Shown here piece after piece: positions 44,069 through 53,100 of a stretch of 58,357 nt of DNA. The notes below the pieces were generated by a model, which saw only the letters and a list, made by a program, of their open reading frames with translations, ran no database searches and was not told the origin of the DNA. Position numbers and translations under genes: made by a program. This DNA comes from Lysobacterales bacterium. Its GTDB lineage: Bacteria > Pseudomonadota > Gammaproteobacteria > Xanthomonadales > SZUA-5. Every line of letters begins with the position of its first letter. Position 1 is the stretch's first letter. The stretch covers positions 1-58,357 of the forward strand of contig JABAQR010000050.1 in the NCBI GenBank assembly GCA_019187485.1, in the 5' to 3' direction.

Positions 44069-46528
44069 ATGCGCATCCTGCTCCTGCTGCTGCTGTGCCT
44101 GGCCGGCCTCGCGCAGGCCGCGCAGCCCTTCCACGCGCCGGCCGTGCCCTCCGGCAGCCTGACGGTGCGCCTGCATCCGACCGAGGTGGTGACGCCGGGG
44201 ACGCCGGTGCTGGTCACCTTCGGCCTGCCGCTGCCGCGTGGCTCGCTGACGCCGGCGCAACTGGCCACGGTGCGCGTGCTCAAGGACGGCGTCGAGCAGC
44301 CGGCGCACGTCTCGCTGCTGACGCCCTGGCGGCACCGCAGCAACGCGAGCATCGACGGCGCCTCGGTGCGCGTGGCGCGCGTGCAGATCCGCCACAGCTT
44401 CGCGGCGACCTTCCCGGCCAGCGAGACGATCACGCTGTCCTGGGGCGGGCCGCCGCGCACGCTCGACGTGCCGGCGCTCGCCGACGCGCGCAGCGCCTGG
44501 CACCGCGTGGCCAGCGGTTCCTTCATCGCCGCCGACAACGTGTTCGAACCCGATGTCTACGCCGTCCTGCCCGGATCCTGGCTCGCGCAGGGCCTGCTGA
44601 AGTCCTCGCGCAGCACGCCCTTCGACGCCAGCAACGGCGAGGCGCGCGACGATCCGGCGACGATGGACGGCATCGCGAGCTGGCCGGGCACCCAGGAGGC
44701 CGAGCGCGCACTCAAGAACAACTTCTACAACGTCATCAACCGCGACGACCCGCTGGTCACGCCGGCCAACCAATGCCCGTACAAGACCGACCGCGAACCC
44801 TGGCTGTACGACCGCGGCGGCACCATGTTCATCCTGTACTTCCGCTCGGGCTTCTTCAGCGCGCTGCGCGAGGCGGTGCAGGCCACCCAGTTCTACGCCG
44901 ATCGCCTCGACGCGCAGGGCTTCTTCACGCTCGCCGCCGGCGATTCCAAGTACGCCTACAACGAGTCGCTGGCGTACACGCTGTGGACCGTCGCCGACCC
45001 GCTCGCCGAGGCGAAGATCGGCCTCGTGCCCGGCGCCCACACCGGCTTCCCGCATGCGTGGACGCCGCAGCGCAACTTCTGGACCGAGCGCCACGCGGCC
45101 TACAAGCTGCTCGCCAACGTGGTCGCGTACGAGGTGCTCGGCGGCAGCGCCAGGCGCGACGCGGTCGAGCAGATCCTGGCGGACTACCGCGCACATCAGG
45201 ACGGCGCCAACGGCGCGATCCCGGCGCAGCGCATCGACGGCGGGCTCTACCACACCGGCGACCAGCACGCCGGCGACTGGGGCAGCACGGACCTCGGTGG
45301 TTCCTCGTGGATGACCGGCTTGCTGCTGGACGCGGCGGTGCGTGCCTACGCCACCGGCGAGGACGTCGCGACGGCGAACTTCGTGCGCCGCCTCGGCACT
45401 TTCCTCGCGGCCACCCTGGAGCAGGCCAGCGACACCGACTACGGCGGCACGCTGTGGCAGCCGCGCTACGCGATGCTGCTGGATGGCACGAGCGGGCAGC
45501 GCAACGGCACCGACATCGAGCACTCGCTGAACGTGGCCGGCGCGCTCGCGTGGAGCGCGTACTTCGCCGAGGCGACCGGCCAGTCGCCCACCGCCTTCCG
45601 CACCGCGGCGCAGAACCTCTACGCCAGCTACGACATCGGCGTGAACTACTGGATCCGCCCGGCCGGCCCGGCCTCCGGCCTGCCGGCCTTCCGCGTCAGC
45701 CCCTGGCGCAAATGGGGTTGGGAACACCGCACTTCGGACGGCTACGCCTTCGCGCTCGCACCGGCGAGCGGCACCCAGGACGAACCGGGCCTGAGCGGCT
45801 TCCCGCTGCCGGCACCGAACCCGCCCAACGCCTCCTGCCCGGCCGGTTTCTTCATCGCCAGCGCCGAGGACGGCCCCGGCGCCGGCCTGACCCCCGGCGT
45901 CTTCGGCATGGAACTGCTGCTCGACGATCCCGGCACGCGCCGACTCGAAGGCGGCCTCAACTTCGGCGGCCTCGTCGATGCCGGCCAGCCCGGCTTCGCC
46001 GGTTTCAACTTCGCCAATCCGGCGAACGAGAACCAGCGCCTGAACCTGCGCGTGACCGGCAGCCCGGCGAGCTCCAGCAGCGGCAGCCTGGCGGTGGCCA
46101 TCCGCATCGAGCGCCGGCCGGACGCGAACACCAGCGTGACCGTGTTCGAGGCCAGCACCAACCTGACGCTGGCGAGCGCCTACGTCAACAGCGTGAACCT
46201 GCCGCCGGGCTTCTACGCGGTCTCCGTGACGCCAACCGCCGGCGTGGCCGGCGGCGCGGCCGACGGCCAGTTCTTCTTCGAGCTGACCACCAGCTTCGTG
46301 GACCGTCCCGGCGGCGGCTTCCAGGGCGGCGCGGTGGTCGGCGGCTACCACGCCGCGCACCCGTTTGGAGGCGTGTCCGGCTTCGCCGCCTTTTGCCTGG
46401 GCAGCGCGCACAGCACCAGCATCCGCGTGCTCAGCCGGCCGAGCTACGGCGCCAGCGGCGCGCAGGACCTGAAGCTCAAGCTGCGCGACGCGCAGCAGCG
46501 CGAGCTGGCGGTGGTGCCGGCCGGGTGA
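44069..46528 (+). CDS. Large secreted protein, possibly a polysaccharide-lyase-like enzyme
   Basis: An 819-residue exported protein. The start is ATG 44069 with GGAG 8 bases upstream and a signal peptide (MRILLLLLLCLAGLAQAAQP). Residues about 25-140 look like the N-terminal RIFT-barrel seen in exo-rhamnogalacturonan-lyase-like proteins (VVTPGTPVLVTFGLPLPRGS). The middle, about 200-560, is helical and rich in aromatic and acidic residues (LYDRGGTMFILYFRSG, GGLYHTGDQHAGDW, TDIEHSLNVAGALAWSAYF), as in (alpha/alpha) toroid lyases. A beta-rich C-terminus ends VVPAG, without the GFE tail of the other two secreted proteins. The enzyme assignment is tentative. The 189-bp upstream gap (43880-44068) is shared with the divergent methylase gene and shows nothing distinct. 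Confidence 0.55.
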   Translation: MRILLLLLLCLAGLAQAAQPFHAPAVPSGSLTVRLHPTEVVTPGTPVLVTFGLPLPRGSLTPAQLATVRVLKDGVEQPAHVSLLTPWRHRSNASIDGASVRVARVQIRHSFAATFPASETITLSWGGPPRTLDVPALADARSAWHRVASGSFIAADNVFEPDVYAVLPGSWLAQGLLKSSRSTPFDASNGEARDDPATMDGIASWPGTQEAERALKNNFYNVINRDDPLVTPANQCPYKTDREPWLYDRGGTMFILYFRSGFFSALREAVQATQFYADRLDAQGFFTLAAGDSKYAYNESLAYTLWTVADPLAEAKIGLVPGAHTGFPHAWTPQRNFWTERHAAYKLLANVVAYEVLGGSARRDAVEQILADYRAHQDGANGAIPAQRIDGGLYHTGDQHAGDWGSTDLGGSSWMTGLLLDAAVRAYATGEDVATANFVRRLGTFLAATLEQASDTDYGGTLWQPRYAMLLDGTSGQRNGTDIEHSLNVAGALAWSAYFAEATGQSPTAFRTAAQNLYASYDIGVNYWIRPAGPASGLPAFRVSPWRKWGWEHRTSDGYAFALAPASGTQDEPGLSGFPLPAPNPPNASCPAGFFIASAEDGPGAGLTPGVFGMELLLDDPGTRRLEGGLNFGGLVDAGQPGFAGFNFANPANENQRLNLRVTGSPASSSSGSLAVAIRIERRPDANTSVTVFEASTNLTLASAYVNSVNLPPGFYAVSVTPTAGVAGGAADGQFFFELTTSFVDRPGGGFQGGAVVGGYHAAHPFGGVSGFAAFCLGSAHSTSIRVLSRPSYGASGAQDLKLKLRDAQQRELAVVPAG

Positions 46529-46634
46529 ATGCGACGCTTCCGACCCGGAGTGCGGCGGGAGGACGGGAAGTTGGCCATCCCCGCGTGGTGGTGGCGCGAT
46601 TTTCGTCAGGACCGGACCAGGCCGCGGAGATGCC

Positions 46635-47069
46635 TCAATCCTCGACTTCCTCGCCGACGATCGCACCGCTGTAGGGATGGATCCGCAACTCGCGCTCGCT
46701 GCCGTCCGGCAGGCGCACTTCGGCTTTCCACAGGCCGTCGTCGCGCTCGAGTTCGCGCACCTCGTTGTACCCGGCCTGCGTCAAGCGCGCACGGATCTGG
46801 TCGGCGGTGAGCGCGACCTGACCGGGCTGCGGTGGCGACAGGATCTCGCCGCTGGCGGCGTCGACGTGGACTTCCACGAGGCGCCCGTCGCGATCGCGGG
46901 CATCGATCTCGTAGACGCCGTCGTCGAGGTCGATCTCGCCGGTTGCGCTGTAACCGGCCGCGCTGACGCGCGCCAGCGCGTCGTCCGGGGACAGCGCACC
47001 CGGGGCGGCGAACCCGATGACGCCGAAGCCCAGCGCAACGGCGGCGACGAGGACCAGAGTGTTCTTCAT
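46635..47069 (-). CDS. Exported PepSY-domain protein
   Basis: A 144-residue protein, start ATG 47069 with GGAGCAAGCC directly upstream and a signal peptide (MKNTLVLVAAVALGFGVIGF). It has two PepSY-like repeats: about 28-75 (LSPDDALARVSAAGY ... VHVDAASGEIL) and about 85-140 (LTADQIRARLTQAGY ... RIHPYSGAIVGEE). PepSY proteins are periplasmic modulators, often of proteases or cation-responsive sensors. It is divergent to the second PepSY gene and the two-component system, so probably in their regulon. Confidence 0.85.
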   Translation of the reverse strand: MKNTLVLVAAVALGFGVIGFAAPGALSPDDALARVSAAGYSATGEIDLDDGVYEIDARDRDGRLVEVHVDAASGEILSPPQPGQVALTADQIRARLTQAGYNEVRELERDDGLWKAEVRLPDGSERELRIHPYSGAIVGEEVED

Positions 47070-47133
47070 GGCTTGCTCCTGAGGGTCCGGAAGTGGACGC
47101 TGCGCATGCTCGCGCCGCGGCCTTGAATCCGGT

Positions 47134-47162
47134 TTGACGGCCGTTTTCATGCTCCATTTAGA
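47134..47162 (+). promoter_or_regulatory. Candidate sigma-70 promoter of the PepSY/two-component operon
   Basis: TTGACG (47134-47139), 17-bp spacer, TTTAGA (47157-47162), about 22 bp before the ATG at 47185. It lies in the 115-bp divergent gap and is the best-formed promoter seen in the window. It would drive the second PepSY gene, the regulator and the kinase. Confidence 0.5.
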
Positions 47163-47184
47163 CTTTGCGCGCAGACTTCGCGGC

Positions 47185-47481
47185 ATGCGCAACTGCCTGC
47201 CCCTGCTGTGTGTGCTGTGGCTGTCGTCTTCGGCGTGCGCCGAAGACGACGATCACGAACACGCCCGCGAGGCGGTGCGCCGTGGCGAATTGCTGTCACT
47301 CGAGCGGATCCTCGCGCTGCATCCGCCGCGGCCCGGCGAACGCCTGCTCGAGGTCGAGGTGGAACACGAGGCCGGTCGCTGGGAATACGAGCTGGAACTG
47401 CTCGGCGCGGACGGCCGCGTGCGCGAACTGGAGATCGATGGCGCCAGCGGCGCGCTGCTGGACGAAGACGAGGACGATTGA
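47185..47481 (+). CDS. Small exported PepSY-like protein
   Basis: A 98-residue protein from ATG 47185 (MRNCLPLLCVLWLSSSACAE, a signal peptide with possible lipobox SSAC). The mature part is acidic (DDDHEHAREAVRRGELLSLE) and forms one PepSY unit, with LEVEVEHEAGRWEYELELLG and ELEIDGASGALLDEDEDD at the end. Its stop overlaps the regulator's ATG (TGATG), so it is the first gene of a coupled three-gene operon. Acidic periplasmic PepSY proteins next to PhoP/PhoQ-like pairs suggest a cation-binding accessory sensor. Confidence 0.85.
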   Translation: MRNCLPLLCVLWLSSSACAEDDDHEHAREAVRRGELLSLERILALHPPRPGERLLEVEVEHEAGRWEYELELLGADGRVRELEIDGASGALLDEDEDD

Positions 47482-48143
47482 TGCGCGTGCTGCTGGTGGA
47501 GGACGAGCCGGCGCTGCGCGAGCGCGTGCAAGCGGCGCTCGCGGCGCAGGGCTTCGTGGTCGATGCAGTGGCCGACGGTCGTGAGGCGCAGTGGCTGGGT
47601 GAGGAAGAGCGCTACGACGCGGCGGTGCTGGACCTCGGCCTGCCGCAGCTCGACGGCCTCTCGGTGCTGCAACGCTGGCGCGAGGCCGGCCGCCGGCTGC
47701 CGGTGCTGCTGCTGACCGCGCGCTCGCGCTGGGCCGACAAGCTGGCCGGCTTCTCGGCCGGCGCCGACGACTATCTGACCAAACCCTTCGAAATGGACGA
47801 GCTGGTGGTGCGCCTGAAGGCCCTGATCCGGCGCGCCGGCGGACACGCGGCGAGCGTGCTGCGCTGCGGGCCGCTGGAACTGGACACCCTCGCCTGCCGC
47901 TTCCGCCTGGACGGTGCGCAACTCGCGCTGACCGCCGGTGAGTACCGCCTGCTCGCCTGCCTGATGCACCAGGCCGGGCGCACGCTGTCGCGCAGCGACC
48001 TGTCCGAGCGCATCTACGACCGCGACTTCGACCTCGATTCCAACGTCATCGACGTGCTCGTCGGGCGCATCCGCCGCAAGCTGGCGCCGCACGCGCTGAT
48101 TCACACCGAACGCGGACTCGGCTTCCGGCTGGCGGCCGAGTGA
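47481..48143 (+). CDS. OmpR/PhoB-family response regulator
   Basis: A 220-residue two-component regulator. The receiver (1-115) has the acidic pair in LLVEDEPALRE, the phosphoryl acceptor Asp51 (VLDLGLPQLDG), Thr80 and Lys101 (YLTKPFEMDEL). The C-terminal winged helix (about 130-218) is of OmpR type, with GEYRLLACLMHQAGRTLSRS and DSNVIDVLVGRIRRKL. The receiver and kinase are closest in feel to PhoP/QseB-type pairs. It is coupled at both ends: TGATG with the PepSY gene before and GTGA with the kinase after. The target genes are unknown; the flanking PepSY gene is an obvious candidate. Confidence 0.94.
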   Translation: MRVLLVEDEPALRERVQAALAAQGFVVDAVADGREAQWLGEEERYDAAVLDLGLPQLDGLSVLQRWREAGRRLPVLLLTARSRWADKLAGFSAGADDYLTKPFEMDELVVRLKALIRRAGGHAASVLRCGPLELDTLACRFRLDGAQLALTAGEYRLLACLMHQAGRTLSRSDLSERIYDRDFDLDSNVIDVLVGRIRRKLAPHALIHTERGLGFRLAAE

Positions 48144-49495
48144 AGGGCAGCCTGCACGCGCGCCTGCTGTGGACCGCGCTCGCGCCGCTCGTGCTGCTGC
48201 TCGCGGCCGGTGCCGGGTGGTTGCACGCAACTTTCGCCGCGGCGGTGCAAGGCGCCTGGGATGAGCGCCTGACGGCGGCGCTGGACGCGCTGGTGGCGGG
48301 CACCGAGGTACGTGTGGACGGCAGCGTGGCCCAGCGCCGGCCACTCGCCGAATCCGGCTACGCGCAGGTGCGGTCGGGCTGGTACTGGCAGATCGACGAT
48401 GCTGGCAGCGTGCTGCGCCGCTCGCGCTCGCTGTGGGACGCCGAGCTGGCGCTGCCGGCCGCGCCCGCGGACGGGAGTGTCGCTCACCAGGATGCGATCG
48501 GACCCGACGGGCGGGCGCTGCGACTCGCGCACCGGCAGGTACGGCGCGCGGCGCGCGCACAGCCGCTGCGCTTCGTGGTGAGCGCACCGCGCAGCGGCAT
48601 CGACGCCGAACTCGCCACCTTCGCGCGCCTGCTCGTCGCCGGCACCCTCGGCGGGCTGTTGCTGGCGGCGCTGGCACTGGCGCTGCAGGTGCGCCTGGGC
48701 CTGCGCCCACTGCGCGACCTGCGGCAACAACTGGCTGAGATCGAATCCGGGGCGCGTGCGCGTCTGGATCGGCCGACCGCGACCGAGCTGGCGGAACTCG
48801 TGGAGAAATTCAACACCGTGCTCGATCACGATCAGCGCATGGCGACGCGTGGACGCAAGCTGGCGGGCGATCTCGCGCATGCATTGAAAACGCCGCTGGC
48901 ACTGCTGCGCAGCGACCCCGCGCTGGCGGGGAGCACCGCAGCCAGGGATGCGCTGCAACGTCTGGACGGGATCGTGCAGCGACACCTCGCGCAGGCCTCC
49001 GCGCAGGCGCGCCGCGAACGCGCGCGAACCGCGCTGGCGCCGGCGCTGGAGGCGCTCGCGACGATGTTCCGCAAGCTGCACGCCGCGCGCAGTCTCGACA
49101 TCGAGGTCGAATGTGCGCCGACGCTGGTCGCAACGGTCGAGGCGGACGATGTGAGCGAACTGCTCGGCAACCTCATCGACAACGCCTGTCGCGTCGCCCG
49201 CAGGCGCGTGCGCATCACCGCGCAGCGCGCAACTGCCGAGCTGCGCATCGAGATCGACGACGATGGACCTGGTCTGCCCGCCGAAGCGCTGGCGGGGCTG
49301 GGGCAGCGCGGGCAGCGCCTGGACGAACAGTCCGGCGCGGGGCTCGGGGTGTCGATCAGCCGCGACATCGTCGAGAGCTACGCGGGCACCCTGGTGTACG
49401 CCCGCAGCGCGCTCGGAGGCCTGCGGGCGAGCGTGCACCTGCCGGATTCCCACATCACGGCGATGGAATCCGGCCATTTTCCCGCGAGTTCATGA
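48140..49495 (+). CDS. Sensor histidine kinase (PhoQ/QseC-like topology)
   Basis: A 451-residue membrane kinase, start GTG 48140 overlapping the regulator's stop. TM1 is about 10-31, a periplasmic sensor loop follows at about 32-160 (RSGWYWQIDDAGSVLRRSRS), TM2 is about 163-186, then a HAMP-like linker. The H-box is LAGDLAHALKTPLALLRS with phospho-acceptor His247; the N-box is LLGNLIDNACRVA and the G-box is DDGPGLP. The last ten residues and the stop codon are encoded by a diverged copy of the MITE right end (49474-49511), so the native C-terminus may have been changed. Confidence 0.92.
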   Translation: MKGSLHARLLWTALAPLVLLLAAGAGWLHATFAAAVQGAWDERLTAALDALVAGTEVRVDGSVAQRRPLAESGYAQVRSGWYWQIDDAGSVLRRSRSLWDAELALPAAPADGSVAHQDAIGPDGRALRLAHRQVRRAARAQPLRFVVSAPRSGIDAELATFARLLVAGTLGGLLLAALALALQVRLGLRPLRDLRQQLAEIESGARARLDRPTATELAELVEKFNTVLDHDQRMATRGRKLAGDLAHALKTPLALLRSDPALAGSTAARDALQRLDGIVQRHLAQASAQARRERARTALAPALEALATMFRKLHAARSLDIEVECAPTLVATVEADDVSELLGNLIDNACRVARRRVRITAQRATAELRIEIDDDGPGLPAEALAGLGQRGQRLDEQSGAGLGVSISRDIVESYAGTLVYARSALGGLRASVHLPDSHITAMESGHFPASS

Positions 49496-49511
49496 AAGCT
49501 CCGGGCTGGCA
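49474..49511. mobile_element. Solo MITE terminus at the HK/PPTase convergence
   Basis: This 38-bp stretch matches the right end of the 1391-1641 element (1605-1642) at about 29 of 38 positions by eye, including the cores TTCATGAAA and TCCGGGCT. The palindrome TTCATGAA at 49489-49496 carries the TGA stop of the kinase (49493-49495) and, on the other strand, the TGA stop of the PPTase (49492-49490). No matching opposite terminus was found within several hundred bp. Confidence 0.55.
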
Positions 49512-50155
49512 CCCGACCTTTCCAGGCAGCGCCACAGCGAAGCTCGGGTCGGCACCTGCGCATCGACGGCAGCGATCATCCCCGACGCGACCGCCAACAG
49601 CCACTCGTCGGCGATGTGAAGACGGAGCTCGGCCGGCCCGACGGGTGCCGGTCGCAGGTGCAATGCCGCCAGCGTCTCCGGCAGTGCGCTGCCGTGCGCG
49701 CGCTTGATCCACGCTTCCTTGAGCACCCAGCGTTGCAGCAGCGCGTCCTCGTCGAGACTGTCCACGGGCTCCTCGGGCTCGCGCAGCAGGTGCTGCAACC
49801 GGTGCAGCGCCGGGCGCGGACCGCGGGTTTCGAGATCGATGCCGATCGGTGTCGACGAGAGCGCCGCCGCCACGAAGTCGCCCCCGTGGCTGAGCGAGAG
49901 GCACAGCGCCGCACCCTGGGCGACCGGCGGCAGGTTGTGGCGTTCGATCAGTGCATGCTCCGAGGGATCGCCGCCGAATGCCTGCGCCAGCAGGGTGCGC
50001 AGCAGCCAGTGGCCGGCGAGGTACTGGGCATGGCGCTGCGGCGCGCGCAGGCGCGCGGCACGCTCCTGCTCGGACTCGCTGAGCCAGGTCGCGGCCGTGG
50101 GCGCCTGCGCCAGCAGCGCGTCCACCCGGCGCACCATCACGCGGGCCCCGCTCAT
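49490..50155 (-). CDS. 4'-phosphopantetheinyl transferase (Sfp-like)
   Basis: A 221-residue PPTase that moves the phosphopantetheine arm of CoA to acyl-carrier-protein domains. The magnesium-binding pair is in IGIDLE (Asp107, Glu109) and the W-x2-KE-x3-K motif is WVLKEAWIKR (Lys146, Glu147, Lys151). SLSHGGDFVAAAL is the substrate-loop signature. The start is ATG 50155, overlapping the stop of the large synthase as ATGA, so it is the last gene of the operon and plays the PfaE role for the ACPs expected beyond the window's right edge. The 3' end lies in the MITE terminus. Confidence 0.92.
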   Translation of the reverse strand: MSGARVMVRRVDALLAQAPTAATWLSESEQERAARLRAPQRHAQYLAGHWLLRTLLAQAFGGDPSEHALIERHNLPPVAQGAALCLSLSHGGDFVAAALSSTPIGIDLETRGPRPALHRLQHLLREPEEPVDSLDEDALLQRWVLKEAWIKRAHGSALPETLAALHLRPAPVGPAELRLHIADEWLLAVASGMIAAVDAQVPTRASLWRCLERSGASPELS

Positions 50156-53100
50156 GTGCCGGCGACGATGCGCACGCCCAGCCCCTGCGCCTCGTAGATG
50201 CGCGTGCCATCCACCCACAGGCTGCCATTGGCGATGGCGAGCACGCCACGCGCATCGACCGCGCGTGCGGTGATCTCGAGCGTCAGCTGCACCTGCCGGT
50301 GGTGCGGCAACACCTGGCCGCGGTACTTCCAGCGGTGCGCAATGCCGGTCGCGATGCACTCGAAGCGTGGCTGCGGCAGGTGCGCATGCGCATTCCAGTC
50401 GATCAGGTAGCACTGCAGCGCCTGCAACAGCGCCTCCAGCCCGAGCGAGCCCGGCTGTACCGGATCGGAGAAAAAATGCGCCTTGAAGTACCACTCGCCG
50501 GGATCGACCTGGCGTCCGGCGCACACCTGGCCGGCGTTGAGGTCGATGCGCGGATTGGAGTCGAGGAGGCGGAGCTTGCCGTGCGGGAGGTTTGGGCAGG
50601 AGCGGGGCTGGGGGCTGGGGGCTGGGGCGCACGGATGAGGTTCTGCGGCACCCGGCAGCTTGCCAGACAAAGCGGCGGGCTTCATCGCAGCCGCCCCAGC
50701 CCCCAGTCCCCAACCCCGCTCTTCCACACCCTCCAGCACCCCCCGCATCGCCGCATCCTCCGGCAGGCCGGCCTGCGCGGCGAGGGCCTCGGGCGGGAAG
50801 AAGCCGAACACCGTCTGCAGCCGGTACACATCGCGACCGCCGAGGTGGCAGCGCACGGCGAAGCCCTGGATGATCATGCCGCCGCTGGCGGAGACGCGGG
50901 TCAGTTCGACCTCGGTCACCAGGGTGCCGCAGCCGGGAGTCAGCTCGGCGAGTACCTCGCCCTCGCCATCGAGGTTGCGGAAGCCGAGTTCGCCGTCGGC
51001 GGTCAGCGCGGAGCCCACATAGCTGGCGAGCCAGCCGCAGGGTTGCAGCGCCGCTTCCAGCAGCACCGCGAAGGGCATCACCGGCGCACCGTTGTCGCGG
51101 AAGTACCAGGCCTCGTCGGGCACGTCGTACTCGGCGACCACGCGGGCGCCGGCCTGCATCACGCCGATCGGGCCGTCGATGCGGGCGATGCGGCTGATGA
51201 AGAAGTACGGCGGCGACGGCAGCCGCGGCACGCGGGTGCTGCCGTCGAAGCGCGCGTACATCGGCCCGAAGGCCTGCGACGGACGCCCGAGCGCGCTGGC
51301 CAGCAGCGCATGGCGGTCGAAGCGGAAGCCATCGACGACCGGGGCGTGCAGGTCGACCGGCGCATCGGCGGGCGCATCCGCCAGCGGCCAGTCCGGCACC
51401 AGCTCGAGCGCGACCCGCCGCGCGTGGAAGGCCTTCAGGCCGTCGACGGTGCACAGCAGATCGGCGTAGATCGTCGGCCGCGGCTCGGCGATGCGCTCCT
51501 CGACGAAAACCTCGGTGACGAGCAGCCGGGAGCGTGGCGTGACCTGGCCGCGGCATTGCAGCTGGTAGGGCAGTTCCGGCACCGGCTGGAAGCGCCAGCC
51601 GTCGCGCTTCAGGGTGTAGCCGCAGCCGGCGAGGTAGACCGCCATCGCCTGCAGGCAGGCCTCGAACATCAGCGTGCCGGGCATGCACGGATCGTTCTTG
51701 AAATGCCCGGCGAAGAACCACTGCGCCGGGTGGATGTCGAGCTCGGCGCGCAGATAGCCGCGCCGCCACGGGCCGCCGTCGATGGCCAACTCGGTCACGC
51801 GGTCGAGCAGCAGCATGCGTCCGGCGTGGATCGAGGGCGTGCGCGTGTGCGTGCGCGCCCGCTCGAAGCCCGCGCCGAAGCAGCTCGCGGCGTCGCCGGC
51901 GGCGAGGGCTTCCAGGTCGGCACGAGCGAGCGTCGTGCGGGTGCAGGCCGCAGCCGGCGGATCCAGTCGCGGCGTATCGACGATCGCCTGCGCCTGCGGC
52001 GACCACAGGCAGCCGGCGGACGCCGCCAGCTCGGCATCGGTGAAGAAGCCCGCCTGACCGCCGCGCACACTGAGCTGCGCGCGTCCGCCGTTGACGCAGT
52101 CGTAGTGGAAGAACATCAGGCGCACATCGCCCTGCGCCGCGTGCCCGTCGAGCACGATGTCGAAGTGCAGGGTGTCGCCCGCGCGCGGCAGATCGCCGTG
52201 GTAGGTCAGCTCGCAGCCGAGCAGGCGGTAGACCCGCTCGCCGCGGTTGAGGGCGTCCACCCCGAGCCAGGAGATCAGCATCAGGTCCGCCTGCCCGGCC
52301 TCGATCATCACCCCGGCCGGCAGCCGCCCGTGCAGCAAGGCCCAGCCGTGGTTGGCGACCTCGGTCTGCGTGACGATGCGGCCCTTGCCCATGCCCATCG
52401 GCTCGCCGTCGATGGCGACCACGCGGTCGCACAGCAGCAGCGGCGGCTCGGGCATGCGCACCTGGCGCGTGTAGCCATCCTGGCCGGCGAAGGCCGGGCC
52501 GAAGATGTCCGAGATCCGGCCGGAGGCGTGGGTTTCGAGGTCGGCGCGGGTGAGGCGGGGAGATGCCGGAAGCGGGGCAGGCGGCAGGGGGCGGGGGGCG
52601 GGCACCGGGGCACCTTCGTGCTGCGGCGCAGGCGTGGGGGCGCCCGCCCGCGTAGCCCGGTGTGCGCGCGCAGCGCGTTCACCGGGTGCTTGCGGCAAGT
52701 ACCCCGTGAGCGGCTTGGCACCGCACACCGGGCTACGTTCTGGTCGTCGCAAGAGCAAGCCCTGCGCCTTGCCCAGCACCGCCAGGTACTGTTGCTGTGC
52801 GCCGGCCAGCGCGGCGATATGACCCTGGTGCGCGGCCGACAGGTCGGCAACGGTGCGTTGCAGGGCGCTGATGGCGGCGATGCTGGCGGGTGCGCGATGG
52901 ATGATCGCGGGCGCTGCTTGCCGGTCAGCCTGTGCTGCGGGGGCGCGCACGATTTCCGCGACGGCGGCCACCGGTCGCGTCACAGCCCGCTGCCGATACC
53001 CGTCGAGCACCGGCGGCAGCGCGGGCGCCGGGGGCATGTGCTGGGCGGGCGGCTGCAGCCGCACTGGCGGCCAGTGCGCGGCAAAGCGCATCGGCCGCTG

